Assembly: GCF_026262505.1 (NCBI RefSeq) | Contig: NC_067204.1 | Span: forward strand, 22,537,300 to 22,601,299 | Source: Trichomonas vaginalis G3 | Lineage: Eukaryota > Parabasalia > Trichomonadida > Trichomonadidae | Direction of reading: 5' to 3' | DNA: 64,000 bases | Shown here: positions 49,217 through 59,334 of the stretch, in pieces | Layout: every line of letters starts with the position of its first letter | How positions within the stretch are numbered: position 1 is the stretch's first letter | The notes under the pieces: generated by a model | What the model saw: only the letters and a program-made list of their open reading frames with translations | What the model was told of the DNA's origin: nothing | Databases searched by the model: none | Translations under genes and position numbers: made by a program

Positions 49217-49957
49217 TCTAAATTTTGAGCAATTGGGGATTTATTTTATTGATTTTGAGATGTATTTATAATAATAAGTTGATGTACTATGTATTTTATC
49301 TTAAATTTTCGGGATTTGCGCCAAAATTTAATTCAAAAACTTTTAATTTAACTTATTTTTGCTTCAAAACATAATGATCTTGAATTTTTGTAAATTATAA
49401 TGCAATTCTATTTTCCAATTTTTTTGCAAAAACCATATTTTCCTATAAAAATTCTTATTTTCTAAATTCATTTTATAATTTTTGAATTTTTTTTGGAATT
49501 TTTTACAAGATTGTTTTAACTTTAATGCACTCGAAGCGCATTATTGAGAATATGTTATATCAAATTCAACTATAAATAGCATAATTTTTTTAAAATTCGT
49601 AATATCAGAAGGTTATGATTGCGAATGTTGAAAATCGTTCATCAAAATATCTTAATAAACTCTTAAATGTTTAATACAAGAAAGGAGACTTATTGTCGTA
49701 TATTTTTTTGAATCAAAATACACGATAATCAAATAGAATTCATAGATTCCATGTTAACTTTGAAAGATTGGAAAAACTTATAGATCATATAACCATAATT
49801 ATTGGATTTCAAGCATATTTTTCATCCAATATTGAACTCTGAAAATAAACATTCATTGTTAACAAGAAATAAAAGAAAATGTAAAGTAAAAGGCAAAAGT
49901 AATATTATTACATAATAAAACATTTAACAATAAAAAATATTAAATAATTTTTTGTTT
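49217..49957. other. Intergenic region
   Basis: 741 bp of A/T-rich DNA between the membrane protein's 5' end and the 14-3-3 gene's 3' end. No gene, tRNA or repeat is recognised. Confidence 0.6.
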
Positions 49958-50695
49958 TCATTCAGCCTGCTGTTCTTCTTCTTCATTACTATTCCAGCTG
50001 TATATATTTCTGCGCATATATGTAACCATTTGTCTTGAAGATTCTTGATCAGTTTCATCCAAAGTCTGAAAATCTTCATCTAAACTCTGGATACCTTCCA
50101 AGCAAAGCGATTTAGCAAGAGACATATCATGCTTCTGCTCGTATTGAAATACTGCTGCATTTAAGAGGATTGAAAGATAAATTGGGTGTGATTTTATCAT
50201 ACATCTTGAAGCAATGTCGAGAGCTTCATTGTAATAGTCTTCAGCACTTTTAAGTGCAGCGAGAGACTCAGTTTCATCAGAAAACTCCGAAATATATCTG
50301 TATAAATCTGCTTTGAATTTTATGTAAAATGCTTTTGCCATTTCTGGATTTTCTATAGATGAACATTCTGGGATTAGTGTGGTATCCATTATTTCAATAG
50401 CCTCTTTGCAAAAAGATATAAGATTGCTAATGATATCGTTTTTCTTATCTTCTAAAACTTTGACGATTTCTAGACGGCCAACGCCTTTTTCAACATCTAA
50501 ATATAACGATAATGTTCTGAGTGTTTCTCTATATGCATCGCATATTTGTTTATAAACAACTTGAAAAATTTGATATTCTTCGCGATTAAGATCAGGAGAA
50601 ATTTCAATGAGCTCTTTCATAGATGAAATTGCTTCATTAGGCCTGTTGGAACTGATGTAGGCCTTGATTAAGTAGATTAAATCATCTTTTTCCAT
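49958..50695 (-). CDS. 14-3-3 protein
   Basis: 245 aa from ATG 50695 (MEKDDLIYLIKAYISSNRPN), the usual 14-3-3 length; an upstream TTG would add 15 unlikely residues. Family signatures: FQVVYKQICDAYRETLR (helix 3 with the Lys/Arg of the phosphopeptide pocket), FYIKFKADLYRYISEF (with the Arg-Tyr pair of the basic pocket) and SHPIYLSILLNAAVFQYE (helix 7). The acidic C-terminus EEEEQQAE is typical. 14-3-3 dimers bind phosphoserine/threonine motifs and control signalling partners. N-terminal residues are diverged from the canonical form. Divergent from the 100-aa gene at 50789. Confidence 0.92.
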   Translation of the reverse strand: MEKDDLIYLIKAYISSNRPNEAISSMKELIEISPDLNREEYQIFQVVYKQICDAYRETLRTLSLYLDVEKGVGRLEIVKVLEDKKNDIISNLISFCKEAIEIMDTTLIPECSSIENPEMAKAFYIKFKADLYRYISEFSDETESLAALKSAEDYYNEALDIASRCMIKSHPIYLSILLNAAVFQYEQKHDMSLAKSLCLEGIQSLDEDFQTLDETDQESSRQMVTYMRRNIYSWNSNEEEEQQAE

Positions 50696-50788
50696 TTTTT
50701 GATTATTTCCCTGAAAAGTGCCGATAAAAAGTATCAACAATGCAAAAAAAAATAACTGAAAAAGTTATTCAATTTAATTTTAGGGAAA

Positions 50789-51091
50789 ATGTCAGTTAGA
50801 GGGGATTCTTTACAACCAGATAATGAGTTTCCAGATGAATACATTGAAGACTGCCCATGGATGGAAATGACAATGAAAGATTATGGTGTAATCACAGAAT
50901 TCGATCATCCTTTCAAGAAAACAGGGAAAAATATTAAATCACGTGATTTAGACTTCGATATAGATGAATCAGAAAACTCTGTCTTTGATAATAAAAGCAT
51001 CAAAGCAGGTCCAGATTTTTATAAGAAATGCAAATTCAGGTTTGCACCCGGAGTTATGTTCAATTATCAGATCAAATACGAAAACGAATAA
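50789..51091 (+). CDS. 100-aa acidic protein, unknown
   Basis: MSVRGDSLQPDNEFPDEYIE start; acidic, with aromatic patches (CPWMEMTMKDYGVITEFDHP) and a C-terminal FRFAPGVMFNYQIKYENE. No family is recognised. It shares a 93-bp divergent upstream region with the 14-3-3 gene. Confidence 0.6.
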   Translation: MSVRGDSLQPDNEFPDEYIEDCPWMEMTMKDYGVITEFDHPFKKTGKNIKSRDLDFDIDESENSVFDNKSIKAGPDFYKKCKFRFAPGVMFNYQIKYENE

Positions 51092-51627
51092 TTTATACTT
51101 GTTATTATTAAATGAGCTATTTCTTACAAAAACGTTTTTTATTCAAGTCCAGAAGTCATTTTTTATAGAAAGAATACAACTTGCCAATCAAAAGTATCTA
51201 ACTTTCTTGTGTAATCTAAAGAATTCTATATAAATTTGAGATTCAAGATATATTTCTTTGATTTTCTGATGTATAGCACAGATAATCAATCATTTTTAGA
51301 ATTAATATATATGTACCATAGAAACATAACATAGATTTGAAAGATTTATGCTAAAAGATATATATGTTATTAGATTTTGTCAATAATTGAGCAAAACAAG
51401 CCATATTAAGGTTAGTGGAAACGATTACAACTATAAATGTCTGATATATTAGATTGATATTTTATTGAATAATGTTTTATGTTAATAATCAGCAGATTTA
51501 TTGCAATATTAGATACTCTCATGCTACAGATAATATGATGATATCATCAAACAAGAGCAAATACTTGATGTGATATCAATTTCAAGTGGGAGACACTAAA
51601 ATCTCCAAAAAGTGACAAAAATCAGTC
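51092..51627. other. Intergenic region
   Basis: AT-rich, no gene seen. AAAAAGTGACA at 51607-51617 lies 10 bp before the YTM1 start. Confidence 0.6.
51607..51617 (+). promoter_or_regulatory. Start-proximal AAAAAGTGACA motif
   Basis: Identical to the site before ATG 45503, here 10 bp before ATG 51628. Confidence 0.35.
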
Positions 51628-52746
51628 ATGAGCGAGACAGTACGTGTCAAATTCGTGACAAAAGAGCAAGAATATGTTCTTCCTATGGGAGATTTCGCCA
51701 TATCCACAGCTCTCAATAGAAAAGGTCTTTCTGATGCACTTAATCAGGCACTTGAGCTTGAAAAGCCAGTTCCATTTGATTTTAAGATCAATGGTAACTT
51801 CTTAAGACAGTCTCTTGCTCAAGCAATGCGTCTTTATCAAATTTCTCCAGAACAAATTTTAACATTAGAATATTTCCCCGCTTTCAAGCCACCAGAGTTA
51901 AAAGACGAACAAAAAACAGATGATTGGATCTCATGCATTAAGTACAAGAACGGAGAACTTTATTATTCGCTTTATAATGGAACAATTCACTGTGGAGAGA
52001 AAGTTTACGAGTTTGTTGAAGAAGGAGAGGATCCAGTACCTTTCAAGAGCTTCGCATTCATCGGAGATAATACTCTTATCGCTGGCGGACTCGATGGATC
52101 CGGAACTGTCTTTACATTAGACGGCAGCAAGCAAACACAGCGCTTAGAACTCCATAACTCTGCAGTTAATGCAATCGCCACACATCAAAACGTCGATCAA
52201 ATGTTTATTACAGCCGGTGCTGATTATTGCCTCGCATTATGGTCATTAGCCCTATCTAACCTACAGCCATTTGTCGGCCATACAGATTCTGTTACAGATG
52301 TCCACTGGATTGAAGAGAATACCATTGTTTCTTCTTCACTCGATAGATCCATTCGACTTTGGGATGTAAATACGTTCCAGGAGAAGTACCAGATGAGTTC
52401 TACGAGTGGTATTCTATCTATATCCGTCGAAGGACCTCTAATTATCTCAGCACATACAGATCGTTCCGTCAAATTATGGGACACAAGAGAAACAGAGCAC
52501 AGATCGGTTGTCCGTGAGTTTAAGTCACATACGAACTGGGTTTCCAAGGTCCTCTTCATGAGTAATGACGTATTTGTTTCTGGCGGTTACGATGGAGCTG
52601 TAAAGGCATGGAATATTGGAACAGGAGTTCCTCTCTGTACAATTTCTCAACACGATGAGAAAGTTTTCGCTTTGGCCAACGAAAACAACACACTTGCAAT
52701 TGGCGGAACTGAACAGGTCATCCGCAAGGCTGCTTTCACTTTTTAG
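51628..52746 (+). CDS. YTM1: YTM1/WDR12 ribosome-biogenesis WD40 protein
   Basis: 372 aa. The N-terminal 90 residues are the ubiquitin-like NLE domain of Ytm1/WDR12 (VRVKFVTKEQEYVLPMGDFAIS, RKGLSDALNQALELEKPVPFDFKINGNFLRQSL), then DDWISCIKY and about seven WD40 blades (IRLWDVNTFQEKY, VKLWDTRETEHRSV, VKAWNIGTGVPL). In other eukaryotes Ytm1 with Nop7 and Erb1 (PeBoW) is needed for 27S pre-rRNA processing, and the NLE domain is pulled by the AAA machine Rea1 to release it. The NLE plus WD40 pair also occurs in Nle1/Rsa4, but the DDWISCI linker favours Ytm1. Confidence 0.87.
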   Translation: MSETVRVKFVTKEQEYVLPMGDFAISTALNRKGLSDALNQALELEKPVPFDFKINGNFLRQSLAQAMRLYQISPEQILTLEYFPAFKPPELKDEQKTDDWISCIKYKNGELYYSLYNGTIHCGEKVYEFVEEGEDPVPFKSFAFIGDNTLIAGGLDGSGTVFTLDGSKQTQRLELHNSAVNAIATHQNVDQMFITAGADYCLALWSLALSNLQPFVGHTDSVTDVHWIEENTIVSSSLDRSIRLWDVNTFQEKYQMSSTSGILSISVEGPLIISAHTDRSVKLWDTRETEHRSVVREFKSHTNWVSKVLFMSNDVFVSGGYDGAVKAWNIGTGVPLCTISQHDEKVFALANENNTLAIGGTEQVIRKAAFTF

Positions 52747-53301
52747 AGTTTATATTTATATATATATTTATTTATATCAATAAAGAATGTCCATTATGAC
52801 AATAGAATTTATTAAAATCAAAAATTACTTTTTTTTTACAAAAATTTATTCATCAAGCTTTGTTTTTCAAACATATTCAATGAATGGATTAGAAATCTTT
52901 TAAAAAAATTAACAAATCAAAATCATATTTTCCAGATTCTTTAATAATTGAACTTGTAACTAAGGTTACCATGCCTACATTTTAAAAATTAAGAATTGTC
53001 TTCATATTTCAAATGCATAAATCTAATATATTTATTCTTTTGGATATTTTTCTTCACAGTTTTCATCTGAGGCTAAATTAAGCATACAAACATACCAAAA
53101 TGTAGAGTCACCCCAAAATCATGAGTTTCTCAGTATTGATTTAGAATTCTATTTCAACCAACAACTGAATAGGATCAATTCAGAAGAATTTCTATTATAC
53201 AAGCAAACAAGAATAAATTTCTATTCGAACAGAAAATTTAAAAAAGATAATTAAAAATTTGAAAATCGAAAAAAAATTCTCATTTAGTTTAGGAAAAGAA
53301 T
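52747..53301. other. Intergenic region between convergent genes
   Basis: AT-rich, no gene recognised. Confidence 0.6.
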
Positions 53302-55434
53302 TTAGACATCTGGGAGTGTCTTCTTCGGGAAGAGGATTGGCATTCCTTCCATGAGCTTTGTTCCTGGCTTGAGGAATCCGTACTTGAAGATCTCCTCTGG
53401 TGGGAAGTTCTTTCCTACGCCGAGGCCGTTGAGGATTGTTGTAGCTGTCTGTGGCATGAAGCAGTAGAGAGATGTAGCGAGGATACGCAAGCATTCAAGG
53501 AGTGTGTAGAAGACAGTGTTGTATCTGGACAAGTCTGTTTCCTTGACGAGCTTCCATGGCTGCATGTCTGTGAGGTACTTGTTCAAGTCGTGGATTGAAG
53601 CGAATATTGAATCAAGAGCGTGGCGTGTTTCACCGAAAGCCATGAAGTGGTCAACTGTACCTGGGATTGTGACGATTGACTCGATGAGGTCCTTATCGAC
53701 TTCCTGGTACTCTCCTGGTGTTGGAACAACCATGTCTGGGCAGAGCTTCTTGGAAATGATTCTGATAACCAAGTTCCAGAGAACATCAGCGAGATCGTTG
53801 TTGTATCTGTTCAACATGGCCTTGTCTGAGTAGTCGCTGTCTGAAACTAATGTGCACTCACGGAGTAAGTAGTACTTGACAGCTTCGAGGCCCCAGAACT
53901 TCATGAGGACAATTGGGTCGAGTGTGTTTCCGAGGGACTTTGACATCTTCTCTTCGTTCTTTGTCCACCAGCCGTGAACAAGCAATCTCTTGTAGCATGG
54001 AATGCCAGCAGCGATAAGGAAGGCTGGCCAGTAGATGGCGTGGAACTTGACAATGTCCTTACCGACTGTATGGATGTCGCATGGCCATCTGCCGAAATTG
54101 CCTTCGCCATCCCATCCGGCGACTGTAAGGTAGTTGGCAAGAGCGTCGATCCAGACGTACATGGTCTGCTTTGGATCGTTTGGAACTGGAATGCCCCATG
54201 TAACGTTCTGGCGAGAAACGGAAAGATCATTAAGGCCACGAGAGACCATTAACTTGATAAGGTTGTAGTATGGGCGTGGTGTAATGCATGTTGGGTTGGC
54301 ATCGTACCAGTCAAGTAATTGCTGTTGCATTGCGGAAAGTTTGAACATCCAGTTTGTTTCAGATGACCATTCGAGCTCGGCGCCATCTTCGGAGTTGATA
54401 TGCTTCTCAACGCCGTTTTCGACAACAACCTTGATCTGGTTTTCTGGGACGAAGCATTCTTCGCGCTTGGAATACCAGCCTTCGTACTTGCCTTCGTAGA
54501 TATAGCCCTTCTCGTGGAGGATTGTCCATAACTTGGTGGCAACCTTGATATGGTTCTCATCTGTTGTTCTGATGAAGACATCTGGATGGAGATCGAACTG
54601 CTCGAAGGCATCGAAGAAGGTCTTGGATGTCTTGTCGCACCACTCCTTTGGTAAGAAGCCCTTGGAGGCGGCTGTTGTCTGGACCTTGAGGCCGTGCTCA
54701 TCTGTACCTGTTGAGTAGATGCAGTCGATGCCACGAAGCTTGTACCAGTTGCTGATGGTCTCGACAAGTGTTGTTGTGAAGACGTGGCCAATGTGTGGGA
54801 CACCATTGACGTAGTAAATTGGTGTTGTAAGGCACATTGGCTTTTCTGGGGCTGGAGAAAGGGCATAGCGCTCTGGGATGTTGAGAACCTGGAAGCAGAA
54901 GCGAAGAGCCTCTTCAGCAATGGCATCGGCCTGAAGTGTAACTTGTGGAACTTCGAGGTCGAGCTTGAAGCCGAGAGCCTTGACGATGGCAAGGATGGAA
55001 TCGATGTAGTAATTACCGATTGACTCTTCCTTTGTCTTGTGTGTTGGGATCTGGGCAATGACTTCATCGAAAGCCTTCTGTGAGTGGGCGATGATCTTAT
55101 CGTTGACAAGGATGGACTGTGTGCGTGTGAAGATTGGGCAGAAAGCTGTGTAAAGGTCGTCACCAAGGCAGAAGAGTGTATCATTCTGTGTTAATGAGGC
55201 TTGCTGGAGGAGTTCAGAGCCTGTGAAGAGGTATGTAAGGATAGCACGTGTACCATAGAGGAATGGTGTGCCATTTTCGTAGAGAACTGGCCAAACCTTG
55301 AACTCGAATTCAGCAGAGGCAGAAACACGATCGTTCGAGTTGATCTCTGTGATTGTGACGTTCTTTGGAAGCTTTGGAGCAAGAAGCTTGAAGAGGACGG
55401 AGTCCTTGTAGCCGGAAATTAAGCGAATCTCCAT
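53302..55434 (-). CDS. MARS: Methionyl-tRNA synthetase, GST-like domain plus bacterial/mitochondrial-type core
   Basis: 710 aa. Residues 1 to about 195 resemble the GST-like appendage of eukaryotic synthetases (KVWPVLYENGTPFLYGTRAI). The catalytic core follows: TPIYYVNGVPHIGH with HIGH at 214-217, STGTDEHGLK, EGWYSKREECFVPE (the zinc-free type of connective peptide), WGIPVPNDPKQTMYVWIDAL, and KMSKS at 496-500. An anticodon-binding helical domain ends the protein. It charges initiator and elongator tRNA-Met. The core is of the bacterial/mitochondrial type, not the Cys-rich cytosolic type. Visibly G+C-richer with strong codon bias, as for a highly expressed gene. Confidence 0.95.
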   Translation of the reverse strand: MEIRLISGYKDSVLFKLLAPKLPKNVTITEINSNDRVSASAEFEFKVWPVLYENGTPFLYGTRAILTYLFTGSELLQQASLTQNDTLFCLGDDLYTAFCPIFTRTQSILVNDKIIAHSQKAFDEVIAQIPTHKTKEESIGNYYIDSILAIVKALGFKLDLEVPQVTLQADAIAEEALRFCFQVLNIPERYALSPAPEKPMCLTTPIYYVNGVPHIGHVFTTTLVETISNWYKLRGIDCIYSTGTDEHGLKVQTTAASKGFLPKEWCDKTSKTFFDAFEQFDLHPDVFIRTTDENHIKVATKLWTILHEKGYIYEGKYEGWYSKREECFVPENQIKVVVENGVEKHINSEDGAELEWSSETNWMFKLSAMQQQLLDWYDANPTCITPRPYYNLIKLMVSRGLNDLSVSRQNVTWGIPVPNDPKQTMYVWIDALANYLTVAGWDGEGNFGRWPCDIHTVGKDIVKFHAIYWPAFLIAAGIPCYKRLLVHGWWTKNEEKMSKSLGNTLDPIVLMKFWGLEAVKYYLLRECTLVSDSDYSDKAMLNRYNNDLADVLWNLVIRIISKKLCPDMVVPTPGEYQEVDKDLIESIVTIPGTVDHFMAFGETRHALDSIFASIHDLNKYLTDMQPWKLVKETDLSRYNTVFYTLLECLRILATSLYCFMPQTATTILNGLGVGKNFPPEEIFKYGFLKPGTKLMEGMPILFPKKTLPDV

Positions 55435-55984
55435 TTACAAAAAAAGTGATTTAATGGCCGAATTACCCCTCAATTTTCTTATCGGTAAATCTTTTTTTTT
55501 GACAGATTGAGAGTACAAGATTTAATCTAGGGAACAATTAAATATTGCATATACTTTGAATAAATATCTTCATTTAAGTTGAAACTCATAATTCGAAGCC
55601 AATTTTAATCTGAATTGGCACCATAGTCAATATAAATCAGGATATTTCTATTTATCTCGATTTACACGCTTATGAAGAGATTTCCATTTGGTGCTGTGAA
55701 TCTTATATTAAGTACTTTTCCCTAATTATTTGATTTCAGGAAATTGGCACGAATTTTACTTATACTCTTAAATGTTACCGAAATGAAGTTAAAATACGAA
55801 ACCACAATGAAAAGGTCCGAAATCATGTTAAGAATTAGCTTAATGACAAATTCTAGTCACAGATAAAAGATAAATTTCATGATATTATAATTCTTTATAG
55901 TAATGATATAGACAGTCGTAATATGGAATAGTTTAAATTAACAAATCAAATTGAGAGATAAAAAATCGATTAAAAACATAAATT
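55435..55984. other. Intergenic region
   Basis: 550 bp, AT-rich. A TCACTT initiator-like element for the synthetase is at 55444-55449; otherwise nothing is recognised. Confidence 0.6.
55444..55449 (-). promoter_or_regulatory. Initiator-like TCACTT upstream of MetRS
   Basis: On the minus strand TCACTTTTTTTGTAAATG. The A lies 13 nt before the start codon at 55434, within the range known for T. vaginalis initiators. Confidence 0.5.
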
Positions 55985-56452
55985 CTATCCAAAGAAGATG
56001 AGATCATCTGGATTTTGTGATGATGTGACAGGTGTGCCGCGTTGTAATTTTGCGATTAACTCCTTTTGTTCCTGAGAATGTCTCAATTCTATATCAGCTA
56101 ATTGTTTAGCTTGCTGGCTCAAAAGAGCTTGATATTCTCTATCATTTAGTACATCTGCGTCATCAGATTCATCCAAATTTGATGGTTGGACGGGAGCCAC
56201 TCCGGAACTTGATTTTATTGCAGAACTTGATTGAGAACCAGTTCCTAAAGCTTGCTTTAATTGATTTTCTATTACAGCTTTGAGCTCAACTCCTTCCTCA
56301 TCAGTAAGGTTGATCTCATTGACAAGTTCTTTAACAACTTGATCAATGTTATCTTTCTGAGTGTCAAAAGGGAACAAAATCCTTAAATCATCATCATCTT
56401 GTTCAGCATGAATCGTTAAATTTATCTGAACTACTGAGTGAGGATTCGTCAT
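55985..56452 (-). CDS. Stand-alone WNK/OSR1 C-terminal-type (CCT) domain protein
   Basis: 155 aa. Residues 8-66 (VVQINLTIHAEQDDDDLRIL, FPFDTQKDNIDQVVKELVNE, INLTDEEGVELKAVIENQL) follow the OSR1_C/CCT1 domain that follows the kinase in WNKs, including the FPFD block seen in plant WNKs. A Ser-rich linker and a coiled coil (about 100-137) precede the end DDLIFFG. No kinase domain is present. CCT domains bind RFxV/I peptides of WNK, SPAK/OSR1 and transporters, so this may be a free adaptor. TGTCACTTTT (56457-56466) lies 4 bp before the ATG on the opposite strand. Confidence 0.65.
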   Translation of the reverse strand: MTNPHSVVQINLTIHAEQDDDDLRILFPFDTQKDNIDQVVKELVNEINLTDEEGVELKAVIENQLKQALGTGSQSSSAIKSSSGVAPVQPSNLDESDDADVLNDREYQALLSQQAKQLADIELRHSQEQKELIAKLQRGTPVTSSQNPDDLIFFG

Positions 56453-56456
56453 ATGT

Positions 56457-56466
56457 TGTCACTTTT
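56457..56466 (-). promoter_or_regulatory. Start-proximal AAAAGTGACA motif
   Basis: On the minus strand AAAAGTGACA ends 4 bp before the ATG of the CCT-domain gene. Confidence 0.35.
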
Positions 56467-56614
56467 GGAATCTCTTTTCAATTATGTTAGATAGTATTTT
56501 ACTACGACTGCTAGATAGTAAGTTGATGCCATATTAGTTGTGTTTTTCTGTTTGAATTTCCGATTGAGTACTAAATGTATACATTCAGCAATATACGATT
56601 GGAGATTAAACGCA

Positions 56615-57770
56615 TCTGGATGAAATTATTATTGATTTAGACATTCATGTTGTTATTGTGTTATTTCGTATCTACAAACTTAATCAAAATACATAAATGA
56701 AATCCGAAATCTTTGTGATCAGTGTTTTCTCACAGATATAATGTAGCTTTTATTTTTCCAAATGAATTTTAAAGATGTTTTAAATGATAAAATTGAATCG
56801 TATCTTTATAAAAAATTATTAATGTCTGATCAAGACACTCACCCAAATAAGTACATTGAATTGCGAAGTATGTGTAAATACTATATCGATTCATATAATG
56901 CATTGTATCAGCTGAAAACTGAAAAAGAAGAAGAAATAAACAAGATTTACAAAATTCTCAAAACAGAATTGATTGATTCAAAGGAACGTCTTCCTCATAC
57001 TATTATAAATGACATTTTATGTATCATTCAGTTTAATAATCGCTATACAAAGACTTATTTATCTCTTGCTAAACTCATATATGATGATTATCAAGTAAAC
57101 GAGGAAATCTATGTTCTATTAGAAATTGGATACTTATTTTATAAAGAATATGGAATTAAATTAAACAAATGGGACGATTTCGAAACATTTGAATTTGAAA
57201 ATCTGAATATCCATTTCGAAGATACAATTTACCGAGCAATTATGTATAATGACTTAGAAAGATTCATCTTCTTCACCGAAATCGAAGGATTTGATAAAGA
57301 TCAAAAACTTAATTGCTATTTATATCCAGATTATTGTGGAGGATATTCATTACTTGAATTATGTTGTTACCATGGAGCCGTTGATTGTTTCAAGTTATTG
57401 AGAACTAAATTTAACTCAGAAATAACTGAAACATGCCTAGAATTATCATTTTTAGGCGGAAATCCAGAGATCATGAGTGAATGTTTGAAATTTCAAAAAC
57501 CAAATCAAGAATGCATGAAACATGCATTCATTTCACACAACATTGATTTTGTTACATTCTTGTTGAATGAATACAATTTAGAGATCAATTTAAATTATTG
57601 TGAATGGTATAATAATCTGGAATCATTTTTAGTTTATTTTGATCAAACTAATGATGTTAACAAATGCTTTCTTTATTCCGCAAGGCTCAATATTCCATCA
57701 TTACTCGAATACTTCCTTTCACATGGTGTGAATATCAATGAAAAATATCAAAATGGAAAAACTGCTCTTC
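56615..57770 (+). repeat. Duplicated segment, copy 1
   Basis: Upstream DNA and the DUF3447 half of the ankyrin gene recur at 62415-63570, offset exactly 5800 bp, with only a handful of base differences. The match fades inside the ankyrin repeats. Confidence 0.92.
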
Positions 57771-59224
57771 ATTATGCAGCAGAAAATGATAGTAAAAAAG
57801 CAGCCGAATTTCTTATTTCACATGGTGCAAATATCAATGAAAAACATCAAAATGGAAGAACCGTTCTTCATATTGCAGCTCTATTTAATAGCAAAGAAAC
57901 AGCCGAACTTCTTATTTTACATGGTGCGAATATCAATGAAAAATCTGAAGATGGAAAAACTGCTCTTCATTTTGCAGCAGAAAATAATTGTAAAGAAACA
58001 GCCGAACTTCTTATTTCACATGGTATAAATATCAACGAAAAAGATAAAGATGGAAAAACTGCTCTTCATATTGCAACATTGCTTAATAGTAATAAAATAT
58101 CCGAACTTCTTATTTCACATGGTATAAATATCAATAAAAAAGATAATTATAGAGAAACCGCTCTTCATTTTGCAGCACGTTATAAATGTAAAGAAATATC
58201 CGAACTTCTTATTTCACATGGTGCAAATATCAATGAAAAAGATAAAGATGGAAAAACTGCTCTTCATTTTGCAGCAGTAAATAATAGTAAAGAAATAGCC
58301 GAACTTCTTATTTTACATGGTGCAAATATCAATGAAAAAGATAAAGATGAAATAACAGCTCTTCATATTGCAGCAGAAAATAATTGTAAAGAATTAGCAG
58401 AACTTCTTATTTCACATGGTATAAATATCAGTAAAAAAGATAACGACAGAGAAACCGCTCTTCAAAAAGCAGCACATTATAATAGTAAAGAAACAATGGA
58501 ACTTCTTATTTCACATGATGCAAATATCAATAAAAAAGATGAAGATAGAAAAACAGTTCTTCATATTGCAGCAGAAAATAATAGTAAAGAAACAGCCGAA
58601 TTTCTTATTTCACATGGTGCAAATATCAATGAAAAAGATAAACGTGGAGAAACGGCTCTTCATAAAGCGGCATCAACAAATAGTAAAGAAACAGCCGAAC
58701 TTCTTATTTCACATGGTGCTAATATCAATGAAAAAGATAAAGATGGAAAAACAGTTCTTCATATTGCAGCAGAAAATAATAGTAAAGAAACTGCTGAACT
58801 TCTTATTTCACATGGCGTGAATATCAATGAAAAAGATAAATTGGGAGAAACCGCTCTTCATAAAGCGGCATCTACAAACAGCAAAGAAACAGCCGAACTT
58901 CTTATTTCACATGGTGCGAATATCAATGAAAAAGATAATTATGGAAAAACCACTCTTCATTATGTAGCACGTTATAATAGCAAAGAAACAGCCGAACTTC
59001 TTATTTCATATGGTGCAAATATCAATGAAAAAGATAATTATGGAAAAACCGCTCTTCATTATGTAGCACGTTATAATAGCAAAGAAACAGCCGAACTTCT
59101 TATTTCATATGGTGCAAATATCAATGAAAAAGATAATTATGGAAAAACCGCTCTTTATTATGCAGCACGTTATAATAGCAAAGAAACAGCTGAACTTCTT
59201 AGATCATATGATGCAAATGATTAA
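56762..59224 (+). CDS. DUF3447 plus long ankyrin-repeat protein
   Basis: 820 aa. DUF3447 region to about residue 315 (YSLLELCCYHGAVDCFKLLRTKF), then about 15 ankyrin repeats of 33 aa with the near-constant pattern NINEKDKDGKTALHFAAENN, SKETAELLISHGA. The last three repeats are almost identical at DNA level, a sign of recent 99-bp expansion. An internal ATG (MSDQDTHPNKYIELRS, 56822) matches the start used by other family members and may be the real one. Function is protein binding of unknown target. Confidence 0.9.
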   Translation: MNFKDVLNDKIESYLYKKLLMSDQDTHPNKYIELRSMCKYYIDSYNALYQLKTEKEEEINKIYKILKTELIDSKERLPHTIINDILCIIQFNNRYTKTYLSLAKLIYDDYQVNEEIYVLLEIGYLFYKEYGIKLNKWDDFETFEFENLNIHFEDTIYRAIMYNDLERFIFFTEIEGFDKDQKLNCYLYPDYCGGYSLLELCCYHGAVDCFKLLRTKFNSEITETCLELSFLGGNPEIMSECLKFQKPNQECMKHAFISHNIDFVTFLLNEYNLEINLNYCEWYNNLESFLVYFDQTNDVNKCFLYSARLNIPSLLEYFLSHGVNINEKYQNGKTALHYAAENDSKKAAEFLISHGANINEKHQNGRTVLHIAALFNSKETAELLILHGANINEKSEDGKTALHFAAENNCKETAELLISHGININEKDKDGKTALHIATLLNSNKISELLISHGININKKDNYRETALHFAARYKCKEISELLISHGANINEKDKDGKTALHFAAVNNSKEIAELLILHGANINEKDKDEITALHIAAENNCKELAELLISHGINISKKDNDRETALQKAAHYNSKETMELLISHDANINKKDEDRKTVLHIAAENNSKETAEFLISHGANINEKDKRGETALHKAASTNSKETAELLISHGANINEKDKDGKTVLHIAAENNSKETAELLISHGVNINEKDKLGETALHKAASTNSKETAELLISHGANINEKDNYGKTTLHYVARYNSKETAELLISYGANINEKDNYGKTALHYVARYNSKETAELLISYGANINEKDNYGKTALYYAARYNSKETAELLRSYDAND
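58900..59215 (+). repeat. 99-bp tandem ankyrin-coding repeats
   Basis: Three near-identical 99-bp units at the 3' end of the long ankyrin gene, each coding for one repeat (NEKDNYGKTALHYVARYNSK). Confidence 0.85.
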
Positions 59225-59334
59225 TATCGGATACAAATCCTTTGAAAGACAGCCGCGAAGAATATGATTTAAAAGTATACATTTTTTTAAATAATTAATA
59301 TTTATAAATAAAACAATAAAACAAATAAAACCAA

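Noticed and set aside
53195-55422. Several long open frames in other frames of the methionyl-tRNA synthetase gene
   Set aside because: Strong codon bias and higher G+C suppress stops in alternative frames; the synthetase frame explains the region fully.
58515-58820. Open frames parallel to the ankyrin repeats (MKKI/NFLFHMV repeats)
   Set aside because: They are alternative-frame shadows of the 99-bp ankyrin units, since any frame of a multiple-of-three repeat stays periodic.
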